The notes under the pieces were generated by a model. The model did no database searches and had not been told where the DNA came from. It worked only from the letters and a program-made list of their open reading frames with translations. Both the position numbers and the translations under genes were made by a program. From Streptomyces sp. NBC_01237 (GTDB lineage Bacteria > Actinomycetota > Actinomycetes > Streptomycetales > Streptomycetaceae), in the NCBI RefSeq assembly GCF_035917275.1, contig NZ_CP108508.1, positions 4,278,001 through 4,342,000 of the forward strand: a DNA stretch of 64,000 nt, given 5' to 3'. Shown here in pieces: positions 1 through 7,855 of this stretch; position 1 is the stretch's first letter, and every line of letters begins with the position of its first letter.

Positions 1-37
1 GGACCGGCGACAAACGCAGAGGCTCCGGGACGGACGA

Positions 38-54
38 GGGGCCGCAACGGCCCC
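38..54. repeat. Small GC-rich hairpin
   Basis: A perfect 7-bp inverted repeat (GGGGCCG, loop CAA, CGGCCCC). It lies near the left edge, downstream of the minus-strand gene that ends at 186, with no gene recognised between. It may belong to a transcript end outside the window. No T tract is visible, so its role is unclear. Confidence 0.4.
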
Positions 55-123
55 GGAAAGGCGCCGCGAAGCGGGGTCCTTCGCTCAGCCGCTCCGGGTC
101 GCACACCCCCCGCGGACGGAGAA

Positions 124-149
124 GAGCCCGTCAGCAAGCTGACGGGCTC
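124..149 (-). terminator. Hairpin terminator of the 186-785 gene
   Basis: A perfect inverted repeat: GAGCCCGTCAGC and GCTGACGGGCTC separated by two bases. It lies about 40 nt downstream of the stop codon of the minus-strand gene. Read on the minus strand, the stem is followed by TTCTCC, a weak pyrimidine tail. Position and stem strength fit a rho-independent-type terminator. Confidence 0.7.
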
Positions 150-185
150 CCGCGAAGGGTCGAGCTAACCTGCCATCAGGTCAGG

Positions 186-785
186 TCAGATCGTCGGCGT
201 CTCGTCGACGATCTCCTTGTGCGGCTCGACAATGAACTTCCAGCCCTCGCTGGGCTCCAGGAACCGCACCCGGGTCGGGTAGATGTCCAGGGCGCGGCGG
301 TCGCGGTTCTGGTTGTTCGTGTTCTTCCGCCCCCGGGCCGGCTCCTCGTACAGGTCGACCTTGACGTCCGGCACCGCGACGACTTCCTCGCTCCAGCGCT
401 GAACGACCCCCGCACCGAACGCGTCCCGCGCGGCGGAGTAGAGCGAGTCCAGGGATTCCATGTTCCCGCTGGGCACGAAGAGGGCGAGGTTCAGGAGGAC
501 GCCGGCACTCTGGAGAACCTCGATTTCCTCCCCCGCCTTGTCGGCGATCCAGATCCCACCCTCTTCAGCGTTGTCCGGGAGGACGTGGATCTCCTCGCCG
601 AAGACCGTCCTCGCGGCGAAGGACCCTCCCTCGAAATTCTTGCCCGGCTCCGTAAGGAAAGCCGGTGCGTAGCAGTCGAGAGGAAGGCCATCCATCCCTG
701 CCGAGACGAAGATGCCGTCCTGGAGGCCCAAGCCTGAAACCTCTTCGGCCGTAAGACGTCGAGCCGTAACCTTCTCGGTATTCAC
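186..785 (-). CDS. Uncharacterised acidic protein, 199 aa
   Basis: I do not recognise a family for this protein. It is soluble-looking: there is no signal peptide or hydrophobic segment, and acidic residues are plentiful throughout. A basic, Asn-rich patch (RGRKNTNNQNRDRR, about residues 152-165) precedes an acidic C-terminus. The start is GTG with AGGGGA about 6 nt upstream, so the call as a real gene is good. It is a lone gene with its own terminator (124-149). Codon usage is slightly less GC-biased than in its neighbours, with several AAG/GAA/ACC runs. That could mean an accessory gene, but it is weak evidence. No function is inferred. Confidence 0.75.
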   Translation of the reverse strand: MNTEKVTARRLTAEEVSGLGLQDGIFVSAGMDGLPLDCYAPAFLTEPGKNFEGGSFAARTVFGEEIHVLPDNAEEGGIWIADKAGEEIEVLQSAGVLLNLALFVPSGNMESLDSLYSAARDAFGAGVVQRWSEEVVAVPDVKVDLYEEPARGRKNTNNQNRDRRALDIYPTRVRFLEPSEGWKFIVEPHKEIVDETPTI

Positions 786-1167
786 GCCATTCCCCTTTTA
801 TCGCGGCGTCCTGTGAATTCATTAATACTCTACCACGAAAAGGGTCAACCACTTCTCATTGCACACGACTTGGCGCTCGCCATGACCCCGGTCGTCCAGC
901 GAGAAATCACCACTCGGAGTGCATCGGACAATTCCTTGCGCATCACCGGATAACCCGGGGGGGGGGGAGCCAGGGGCAGCACAAGAAGAAATACACATTC
1001 GCCGCGCTGTCTGTTTACAGCGAATCAAAGCCGAGCGGAGTTCTGTGCGCCCGCTCGAAAATCTTCGGCGCACGGACACTTTCCCGTACAGGGAGGGACA
1101 CGTACAGGGAGGAACAGGCGCGGGGACGAAGCGGAGCGGTCCCGCTGTCTCCCGTGCGCGGTCGTCC
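786..1167. other. 382-nt gene-free interval with an 11-G run
   Basis: No credible gene on either strand. On the minus strand a TTGACC box (848-843) and TATTAA (827-822) could form a promoter for the 186-785 gene, but the 15-nt spacer is short. An uninterrupted run of 11 G lies at 957-967. The right part (about 1040-1160) has GGGAGGGACACG-type repeats of no clear meaning. Confidence 0.4.
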
Positions 1168-1569
1168 TCAGCCCCTGGGACGTGCGCCGGGCCTGCGGTC
1201 CGCCGGCAATGCGCAGGCCGGCGAACCGCCGGGCAGGCGGTCGCGGTTGGTGGCGACGAGCCGGTAGACACCGTGGGCGATCCAGCGCACCGGCGGCAGG
1301 GTGAGCAGGCCGCCCGGCCAGGCCCAGACACCGCCGGCGCTCAACAAGAGCTTGGCCACTGCCTGGGCACCGCCGTACACCCTGCCGGAAGGGGCGATAT
1401 ACAGCAGTTCGTGCTCGGCCCGCCGCTGGGTGACGCCGAGATCCTCCAGGTCCGCGAACTGCCACGGTGTGACCGCGCAGTTCGGGCGCAGCCGCCGCAC
1501 CAGGAAGTTCACCGAGGTCGTGCAGAAGGCACAGTCACCGTCGTAGACCAGAACAGATCGATTCGGCAT
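1168..1569 (-). CDS. DCC-family thiol-disulfide oxidoreductase-like protein
   Basis: 133-aa protein beginning MPNRSVLVYDGDCAFC. The YDGDCxFC signature (residues 9-16) is the hallmark of the DCC family (DUF393), predicted thioredoxin-fold proteins with a CxxC-like redox site. Here the active-site stretch is DGDCAFCTTSV, followed by FLVRRL. The mid part (WQFADLEDLGVT, then YGGAQAVAKLL) also matches the family's conserved layout. A hydrophobic stretch near residues 80-100 may associate with the membrane. The ATG at 1569 was chosen because it places the DCC motif at the usual distance from the N-terminus. Its Shine-Dalgarno is weak. Substrate unknown. Confidence 0.85.
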   Translation of the reverse strand: MPNRSVLVYDGDCAFCTTSVNFLVRRLRPNCAVTPWQFADLEDLGVTQRRAEHELLYIAPSGRVYGGAQAVAKLLLSAGGVWAWPGGLLTLPPVRWIAHGVYRLVATNRDRLPGGSPACALPADRRPGARPRG

Positions 1570-1724
1570 GGGCCCATTCTGCCTGAACGGACTCCCCCCG
1601 CACCGAGGCCCGTCGGGCTCACCGAGGCCGGCCGACGGCCGTAGCCGTCCAGGTGGCGTCGTCCGGCACCCGTGGTTCCAGGACGCTCGGCGCGGGTACG
1701 GGCACCAGCCCCTCATGGGAGTGC

Positions 1725-3368
1725 CTACGTGGCGTTCCACAGTTCGGCGAGCAGCGCCTGTACGAGGGGGTTCGTGCTCGTGGGGTGCGCGCAGAAACGG
1801 TCCTTGAGGGAGACCGCGACGTCCCTCGCCTCCGTGCGGATCGACATGGGGTCGTATCGGCCGTACTTGTAGACCCACATGAGGTAGAGCGCGGCGCGCG
1901 CATAGCCGCTGCCGGGGTCGAATTGCGCGTCCATGCCGTTCGGAATACCGGCGGTGCCCGTCCACGCGGTGGCGCACGAGGCATGCAGGGGATCGCCCGG
2001 CTCGTTGTGACGGCTCTCGTGGTTGAACAGGTACAACGAGTGGACGTACGGAGTGACCACGGTCGGCTGCGACGGGTTGTTCGACCACAACGCAAACGTG
2101 CGATTGAGGTTGATCACGCCACCGCCCGCCATGTTGACCGCGTCACCCAGCGAGACGCGCACGGTGTGGGTATGCAGCCGTACGTGTTCGTAGGCGGACT
2201 CGGCCGTCCCGAAGGGGAGTGGCTGGAGGAACCGCTGATGCCGGAGCGCGTCGAGCTTGCAGATGACGGCGGTCCGCGACGGATTCGCGGACGTCTGGTC
2301 GAACGGATAGCCGGGGTACGAGGCCCACTGCTGGGTCGGATCACCGGCAGCGCCGTCCACCCACTCGAAGGCGAAGTCGCCGAGCACTCGATCGATCTCC
2401 GCCTGTGACGGTGCCGCCCGGTACAGCGCCCATAGATCGTCGAATACGCGGACGTTGACGCTCCGTTTCAAGCGCTCCTTCGAAGCGGTGATCACATGGG
2501 TTCCCGGTGACAGCGTGGCGGTGGGGCTGCCCGTGCCGAGCGGGCCGTCACGATTCGACTCCCAGGTGATGCCGTCGCTGTTCCAGGACGGCCCGGTCGT
2601 GTTGAGGATGTTCGCGTCGAGCGGAGTTCTCTCTCCGCTGACGAATCGCTCTCCCTCAAGTGGGCTCTTGATGTTCATCGACCCGCCGAACCACGGGGAC
2701 ATACTGATCCCGGCGTGGTTGAACCTGTATCCGAGCCCCATCCGGTCGACGACGCTGCCGTTGAGCGCGAGTGTCCACAGCCGGGAAAAGCCGTCGGCCT
2801 GGTTTGCCGCGAAATAGAAGAGGTCTTCCGACGGCGAATGGCACAGACCGCCGAAGACGCGCAGTCCGGCACCGAAGAGCCGGGTCACGACTCCGTTCAG
2901 CTTGATGGAGTAGAACCAGGTGAAGTTGTCGAGCGTGACCAGTGCGTAGAAGGTGTCGCTCCCCTGAACGTAGGTCAGACCGTTGACCACACCGACCGCG
3001 AGCGCGAACAGTACGGTGTCCTCGCCGCCCATGGTGATCCGATGGAGTCGGGCGATTCCGTCGGAGTCGTTCGAGACCGCGTAGAAGCAGTTCTCCGGGC
3101 CGCGGTAGGCGATCCCGCCGTTCAGTCCCGGGCCGACCGCGGCCACGCTCTGCAGCGTTCCCCCGGTGCTCAGGCTGCAAAGGCGCGGACCGTCCGGGCC
3201 GGTCGGTGCCACCGTGTAGTAGAGCCGCGTCGCCGGATGGTAGGTCAGTCCCGCCAGGTCCTTCGCCGTGCCGATGGGCTGTTGGCTCACGGTGCCCTGG
3301 ATATCGACAGTGGCCCAGGTGGGATCGGTGCCTGGATTCCGAGAACCAATCGCGTAAAGGTCAATCAT
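1725..3368 (-). CDS. Beta-repeat protein with HExxH metallopeptidase-like motif
   Basis: 547-aa protein with no signal peptide. The N-terminal half (about residues 20-250) holds repeats of the kind LTYHPATRLYY / LCHSPSEDLFYF / ITMGGEDTVLFAL. Their spacing and aromatic pattern suggest a beta-propeller-like fold. The middle has an Ig-like stretch (GTHVITASKER, about residue 290). The C-terminal third contains HESRH (residues 450-454), a match to HExxH, with a further His eight residues later (HNEPGDPLH), so a zinc site is possible. The tail, ending with an Asp/Glu-rich helix, is otherwise unfamiliar. ATG at 3368 is preferred over the GTGs just upstream because GGTGG lies 5 nt before it. I know no characterised homologue. 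Hydrolase activity is inference from the motif only. Confidence 0.7.
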   Translation of the reverse strand: MIDLYAIGSRNPGTDPTWATVDIQGTVSQQPIGTAKDLAGLTYHPATRLYYTVAPTGPDGPRLCSLSTGGTLQSVAAVGPGLNGGIAYRGPENCFYAVSNDSDGIARLHRITMGGEDTVLFALAVGVVNGLTYVQGSDTFYALVTLDNFTWFYSIKLNGVVTRLFGAGLRVFGGLCHSPSEDLFYFAANQADGFSRLWTLALNGSVVDRMGLGYRFNHAGISMSPWFGGSMNIKSPLEGERFVSGERTPLDANILNTTGPSWNSDGITWESNRDGPLGTGSPTATLSPGTHVITASKERLKRSVNVRVFDDLWALYRAAPSQAEIDRVLGDFAFEWVDGAAGDPTQQWASYPGYPFDQTSANPSRTAVICKLDALRHQRFLQPLPFGTAESAYEHVRLHTHTVRVSLGDAVNMAGGGVINLNRTFALWSNNPSQPTVVTPYVHSLYLFNHESRHNEPGDPLHASCATAWTGTAGIPNGMDAQFDPGSGYARAALYLMWVYKYGRYDPMSIRTEARDVAVSLKDRFCAHPTSTNPLVQALLAELWNAT

Positions 3369-3418
3369 ACGAACCACCACAGATCATCGGGGCGGGACGG
3401 CCCCGGGACTTCGGTTGC

Positions 3419-4546
3419 TCACGAGACCGGCGCGCAGGTGAAACCACCGCGGTGGGACGAGGCTGACATGGGCGGCGGCGCGAGCGCGCGAGGCGCGCAC
3501 GCCGCTCGGGCGATTCGGCCATCCAACGGGTTCGGAGCAGACCCACCGTCGCGCGAAGGCGCGGCCGTAGCGGCGAGGGCTGCCGGGAGCTCGGACCGGA
3601 TCGCGGTGATCAGGGTGCGGCTGGCTTCCTGGGCCGCGATGCCGCCCTCGGTGGGGGTCGTGTTGGCGCGCTGGTGCAGAACCACGCCGAGGATCAGGCG
3701 GGAGGTGCCTTCGATCTTCTGGGTGGTGGCCCACATGAGGTTGCCGCCCGCCGGGGTGGAGGAGCCCGTCTTCAGACCGATGACCCCGTTCTCGCCGAGG
3801 AGTCTGTTGGTGTTGGGGATCTCTACGCCGATGCCGGGGGCCGTGACCGTGGGGGTGGCCACGATCCGGCGGAAGGCCGGGTCCTTCATGGCGGCTCGGG
3901 CCAGCTTCAGTTGGTCGGTGGCCGTGCTCCTCGTACTGGCCTCCATGCCGGTCACCCCCGTGTAGGTGGTGCGGTTCATGCCCAGTGCGGCGGCGGCCTC
4001 GTTCATCTTCCTGACGAATGCCTTCTCGTTCCCCGCGTCCCAACGGGCCAGCAGGCGGGCGACGTTGTTGCCCGAGGGCACCATCATCAGTTCCAGCAGC
4101 TGGCGTTGGGTGTACGTGCGCCCGGCCAGCACCGGGGCTGTCGTCTCCACGGACGAGTACGACTCGTCCGCGGACCGCTGGTCGGCGACCAGCTTCGCGC
4201 CGGGGGCGTCGGCCCGCATCGGGTGGTTCTTCAGGATCACGTAGGCGGTCATGACCTTGGTGACGCTGGCTATCGGGACCGGCGTCCGCCCGCCCCTCGT
4301 ACCGAGGCTGCCGATCCCCTCGACCTCCACGCTCGACTGGCCCTCGGCCGGCCAGGGCAGGTCCATGGCCTTCGCGGCGGGAGCGACCGGCGGCACAGCG
4401 GCCGCGGCGGCGGTCGTGGACCCGGCGGGGTGGGACAGGGCGTCACCGGCCAGTGCGTACCAGGTCCCCGCGCCGGTCGCGAGTACGACGGCGGCGGACA
4501 GCGGTACGAGGACGGAGCAGCGGAAGCCGGAGCGGACGGCGAGCAT
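3419..4546 (-). CDS. D-alanyl-D-alanine carboxypeptidase (PBP5-type, S11)
   Basis: Penicillin-binding protein of the S11 family that trims the terminal D-Ala from peptidoglycan stem peptides outside the membrane. All three catalytic motifs are visible: SVTK (SxxK, in PIASVTKVMTAY), SGN (in MMVPSGNNVARL) and KTG (in VIGLKTGSSTP). An N-terminal hydrophobic segment (VLVPLSAAVVLATGAGTWYAL) acts as signal or anchor. The ATG at 4546 was chosen because GGAGG lies 5 nt upstream; an upstream in-frame ATG would lack this. The last ~50 residues, Ala/Pro/Arg-rich with two Cys, are unlike the family and may be a read-through extension. It sits 115 nt behind the sensor kinase gene on the same strand, so cell-wall stress control is plausible. 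Confidence 0.92.
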   Translation of the reverse strand: MLAVRSGFRCSVLVPLSAAVVLATGAGTWYALAGDALSHPAGSTTAAAAAVPPVAPAAKAMDLPWPAEGQSSVEVEGIGSLGTRGGRTPVPIASVTKVMTAYVILKNHPMRADAPGAKLVADQRSADESYSSVETTAPVLAGRTYTQRQLLELMMVPSGNNVARLLARWDAGNEKAFVRKMNEAAAALGMNRTTYTGVTGMEASTRSTATDQLKLARAAMKDPAFRRIVATPTVTAPGIGVEIPNTNRLLGENGVIGLKTGSSTPAGGNLMWATTQKIEGTSRLILGVVLHQRANTTPTEGGIAAQEASRTLITAIRSELPAALAATAAPSRDGGSAPNPLDGRIARAACAPRALAPPPMSASSHRGGFTCAPVS

Positions 4547-4661
4547 GGGCACCTCCAGGGGACGTGTGCCGTTTGCACACACTCATCACCTTCGAGGAGC
4601 CGTTCTTCCGGACCGGTGCGACGCCGTTTCCGCCGCCGCGAGACTGCGTATCGGTTCCGTT

Positions 4662-5912
4662 TCAGGCCGTTCCGGGGGCCAGGTCGAGCGTCGCGACCGC
4701 GCCTCCGTCCGGGGAGTTCGCGAAGGTCAGCCGGGCCCCGAGGACGCCTGCCTGCCCCTGCGCGACGGTCAGCCCGAGCCCGTGCCCGTATCCCCGCTCG
4801 CTCGCTCCGGTACGGAAACGCTGCGGGCCCTGGTCGAGCAGTGCGGCGGGGAAGCCCGGCCCGTGGTCGCGCACCACGATCCGGGCGCCGGTGACGGTGA
4901 CCTCGACGGGACCGGCTCCGTGGCGGTGGGCGTTGGTGACGAGGTTGACCACGACCCGCTCCACCCGGCGCGGGTCGGTCTCCACCACCGTGGCGTCCCC
5001 GGCGGTGACGTGGGTGTCCGTCCCCGTGCGCCGCACCACGTCGAGGACCAGTTCGGCCAGGGGCACCGCGTCGGGACGGGCCCGTTCGGCACCCGCGTCG
5101 AGGCGGGAGATCTCCAGCACGTCCTCGATCAGCGCGTGCAGCGCCCGCACCCGGTCCCGTACCAGCTCGGTCGCCTCGTCGTCCTCCGGGAGCAGCCCGG
5201 CCGCGGTGACCAGCCCCATCAGCGGGGTGCGCAGTTCGTGCGCGACGTCGGCGGTGAAGCGCTGCTCGTTCTCCAGTCTGCGTTGCAGGGCCTCGGCCAT
5301 CCCGTCGACGGCCGCCGACATCTCGGTGATCTCGTCGCGGGCCCGCCCGGTGCGGCCGATACGGGCGTCGAGGTCGCCGTCGGCGATCACGCGGGCAGTG
5401 CGGGCGCCGTGGCGCAGACGGCGGTTGATCGGCTCGGTGGCCAGGGCGGCGAGCGGGACGACGACGGCGAGTGCGGCGACCACGGACGTGAGGATGCTGC
5501 GGTCCAGGAGCTGGAGGCCGCGCACCTCGGAGCTCATGTCCGTCCGTACGACCAGCATCTGGTCCCCGACGGCCACGACTCCCCACATCCAGTACCAGTT
5601 GGGGCTCTTGACGTCGTACCAGATGCCGTAGGCCCCGCCTCTCCCCGTGTCCTCGGCCAGGTTCCGCGCCAGCGGCTCGGGCAGTTGGTCCGGGGACATG
5701 ATGTCGGCGCTGGGCGGCCTCTCTCCCGTCCGCGCGTACTCCCGTTCCGCCGCGGACAGGGCCGCGGTGACCCGCTCCCGCCCCACCTTCATCCCCCTGT
5801 CGCGGGTCGCGTCGTGGACGAGGAAGCCGATCACGGCCGCGACCGCGCAGCAGGCGGCGGCGGTCAGCGCGGCGATCTTCCAGCGCAGGGCGAGGGGGTT
5901 CACGAAGCGCAC
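4662..5912 (-). CDS. Sensor histidine kinase (CseC-like)
   Basis: 416-aa two-transmembrane sensor kinase. TM1 spans about residues 12-33, an extracytoplasmic loop follows, and TM2 spans about 140-160. A HAMP linker follows. The phospho-acceptor is H225 in ADVAHELRTPL, then the N box (VVNLVTNAHRHG) and G boxes (VVRDHGPGFP, GHGLGLTV). The GTG start at 5912 lies 5 nt after the stop of the response-regulator gene, so the two are co-transcribed. The extracytoplasmic part is short and Trp/Tyr-rich (NWYWMW), suggesting a small envelope signal. Layout and partner resemble Streptomyces CseB/CseC, the cell-envelope stress pair, but identity is not proven. The downstream D,D-carboxypeptidase gene fits this role. 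Confidence 0.9.
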   Translation of the reverse strand: MRFVNPLALRWKIAALTAAACCAVAAVIGFLVHDATRDRGMKVGRERVTAALSAAEREYARTGERPPSADIMSPDQLPEPLARNLAEDTGRGGAYGIWYDVKSPNWYWMWGVVAVGDQMLVVRTDMSSEVRGLQLLDRSILTSVVAALAVVVPLAALATEPINRRLRHGARTARVIADGDLDARIGRTGRARDEITEMSAAVDGMAEALQRRLENEQRFTADVAHELRTPLMGLVTAAGLLPEDDEATELVRDRVRALHALIEDVLEISRLDAGAERARPDAVPLAELVLDVVRRTGTDTHVTAGDATVVETDPRRVERVVVNLVTNAHRHGAGPVEVTVTGARIVVRDHGPGFPAALLDQGPQRFRTGASERGYGHGLGLTVAQGQAGVLGARLTFANSPDGGAVATLDLAPGTA

Positions 5913-5917
5913 GGCGC

Positions 5918-6715
5918 TCAGCCGCGGACGAGTTTGTAGCCGAAGCCGCGGACGGTCTCGATCCGAGCGCTGCCGATCTTCTTGCGCAGACGCAGCACAC
6001 ACAGGTCCACGACGCGGGTGTCGCCCTCCCAGCCGTAGTCCCACACCTCGCGCAGCAGGCGGCGGCGGTCGAGTACCGCGCCGGGGGCGGCGGCGAACTC
6101 CAGCAGCAGACGCAGTTCGGTGGGGGTCAGCGGGACGATCCGCCCGGCCCGGCGCACCTCCATGCCGAGGGTGTCCACGCTCAGGTCTCCGAAGACCAGC
6201 AGCCCGTCGCCGTCGGGGTCCCGGCCGGCGCTTCCGGCGGCGGGCGAGGCCGTGGAGGCGGTCGTGGTGGTGGACCGTGCGGGTCCTCCGGCGGGCTGAT
6301 CGAAGGTGGCGCGGCGCAGCAGGGCGCGGATACGGGCGACCAGGACGCCGGTGTCGACGGGCTTGATCACATAGTCGTCGGCGCCCGCCTCCAGGCCCGC
6401 GACCACGTCGAGGGCGTCGCCGCGTGCGGACATCATCAGGACCGGGACCAGGCTCGACTCGCGGATCCGGTAGCACAGGCCGATCCCGTCGAGCTCGGGC
6501 AGCATCACATCGAGGATCAGCAGGTCGTGTCCGCCCGCGCGGAACGCCTCCAGGCCGCTGAGGCCGTCGGCGGCCACCGCGACCTCGTAGCCGTAACGCT
6601 GCAGGGCGAGTTGGACGGCGCGGCGGATGGTCGCGTCGTCCTCGACGACGAGCACGCTGACTGGGTCCGGGACCCGGGCTTCCGACACTCCACCCACCTG
6701 GCCGTTCTGGGTCAT
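5918..6715 (-). CDS. OmpR/PhoB-family response regulator (CseB-like)
   Basis: 265-aa regulator. The receiver domain has the acidic pair ED at 25-26, the phospho-acceptor D69 (LLILDVMLPELDG) and the conserved K118 (GADDYVIKP). The C-terminal winged helix (about 165-265) has LTPTELRLLLEF, then DTRVVDLCVLRLRKKIG and the closing ETVRGFGYKLV. The linker (about 138-165) is an unusually long Thr/Ser/Ala/Gly-rich stretch. The gene is the first of a minus-strand operon with the kinase and probably the carboxypeptidase. ATG at 6715 is taken as start. A GTG ten codons in, directly behind GGTGGA, is an alternative. Confidence 0.93.
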   Translation of the reverse strand: MTQNGQVGGVSEARVPDPVSVLVVEDDATIRRAVQLALQRYGYEVAVAADGLSGLEAFRAGGHDLLILDVMLPELDGIGLCYRIRESSLVPVLMMSARGDALDVVAGLEAGADDYVIKPVDTGVLVARIRALLRRATFDQPAGGPARSTTTTASTASPAAGSAGRDPDGDGLLVFGDLSVDTLGMEVRRAGRIVPLTPTELRLLLEFAAAPGAVLDRRRLLREVWDYGWEGDTRVVDLCVLRLRKKIGSARIETVRGFGYKLVRG

Positions 6716-6793
6716 TCGTCGCTCGCATCGTAGTCAGTCGGCAGTCCGGGCGCGGGGTGGTGCGGGCCGGGGGCGGGGCCGGGGCCGGGCCGG

Positions 6794-7855
6794 TCACAGC
6801 CGCAGGGACGCCGCCACGGGGAGGTGGTCGCTGCCGGTGGCGGGCAGGTTCCAGGAGGAGAGCGGAGTCATCCCCTTCACCAGGATGTCGTCGATACGGA
6901 CCACCGGGAACGCCGCCGGCCAGGTGAAGCCGAAGCCGTCCCCGGACTCCCGCTGCGCCGAACGCAGCTGCGAGGTCACCGGGGCCAGCGCGCTGTCCTG
7001 GTACGTGCCGTTGAAGTCGCCCACCACCACGGTGCGGGGCGACGGCTCCGCCCGTATCGCGGCGGCAAGCTCCCGGGCCGCCTCGTTGCGGCGGGCCGTG
7101 GTGAAACCGGCGGCCGGCTGGACGCGTACCGATGCGAGGTGGGCCGCGTAGACGGCGACCGGCCCCTTCGGCGTCTGCGCCGTGGCCCGTATCGCGCGGG
7201 TCCACGGCATGATCGGCACCGCCTCCACATCCTTGAGCGGGTGCTTGCTCCACAGGCCGACACCGCCGATCACCGCGTGGTGCGGGTAGGCGGGGGCCAG
7301 CTCGCGCTCATAGACCCGTGCGGCCCGCTGCGACAGTTCTTCCAGCGCCACCACGTCCGCGTGCGCGTCGGCGAGTATCCGGGCGGTCCCCACCGGGTCG
7401 GTGTTCCCCTCGTCCACGTTGTGGCTGACCACCGTCAGGTCTCCGCCCCCGGAGCGCTTGTCGGTGAGGGCACCGCCGAAGAGCGTCACCCACACCACGG
7501 CGGGTACGAGTGCCGCCGCGGCCGCGGGCCGGGAGCGGCACAGGGCGGCCGGCACGAGCAGGACCGGCACACTCAGGACCGTCCAGGGCAGCAGCGTCTG
7601 GAAGAGGCTGCCGAGGTTGCCGATCCCGTTCGGGATCCGGGCGTGCGCCGCCATCAGCGCCGCGCAGAGCAGGGCGGCGACGGCGAGCAGCAGACCGTCG
7701 CGACGGCCGCCGGTGAGGGAACGGCGCGGGGCGGCGGGCTCGGCATCGGCGGCGGGCTCCGCGTCAGTGGCGGGCTCCACGTCAGTGGCGGGCTCCACGT
7801 GGGTGGTGGGCTCCACGTGGGTGGTGGGTGCGGAAACCTCCGGAGAACTCAGCAC
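6794..7855 (-). CDS. Membrane-anchored endonuclease/exonuclease/phosphatase family protein
   Basis: 353-aa protein. The N-terminus has five tandem hexapeptides of the type ATDVEP (residues 11-40). About three transmembrane segments follow (about residues 55-135, e.g. LLLAVAALLCAALMAA and ALVPAVVWVTLFGGAL). The C-terminal catalytic domain belongs to the EEP superfamily: SHNVDEGN, VVALEEL, VVGDFNGT and the closing GSDHLPV supply the Asn, Glu, Asp-Asn and Asp-His residues of the metal-dependent phosphodiesterase site. The domain probably faces outward and may act on nucleic acid or a phosphodiester lipid; which one cannot be told. The GTG start at 7855 has GGGAGG 8 nt upstream. It is divergent from the flotillin operon. 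Confidence 0.88.
   Translation of the reverse strand: MLSSPEVSAPTTHVEPTTHVEPATDVEPATDAEPAADAEPAAPRRSLTGGRRDGLLLAVAALLCAALMAAHARIPNGIGNLGSLFQTLLPWTVLSVPVLLVPAALCRSRPAAAAALVPAVVWVTLFGGALTDKRSGGGDLTVVSHNVDEGNTDPVGTARILADAHADVVALEELSQRAARVYERELAPAYPHHAVIGGVGLWSKHPLKDVEAVPIMPWTRAIRATAQTPKGPVAVYAAHLASVRVQPAAGFTTARRNEAARELAAAIRAEPSPRTVVVGDFNGTYQDSALAPVTSQLRSAQRESGDGFGFTWPAAFPVVRIDDILVKGMTPLSSWNLPATGSDHLPVAASLRL
7736..7825 (-). repeat. Five 18-bp in-frame repeats in the EEP-family gene
   Basis: Five tandem 18-bp units encode TTHVEP, TTHVEP, ATDVEP, ATDAEP and AADAEP. The first two are nearly identical at DNA level (GGGCTCCACGTGGGTGGT on the plus strand). The repeat lies before the first membrane span, so copy number could change the cytoplasmic tail length without breaking the frame. 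Confidence 0.85.
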
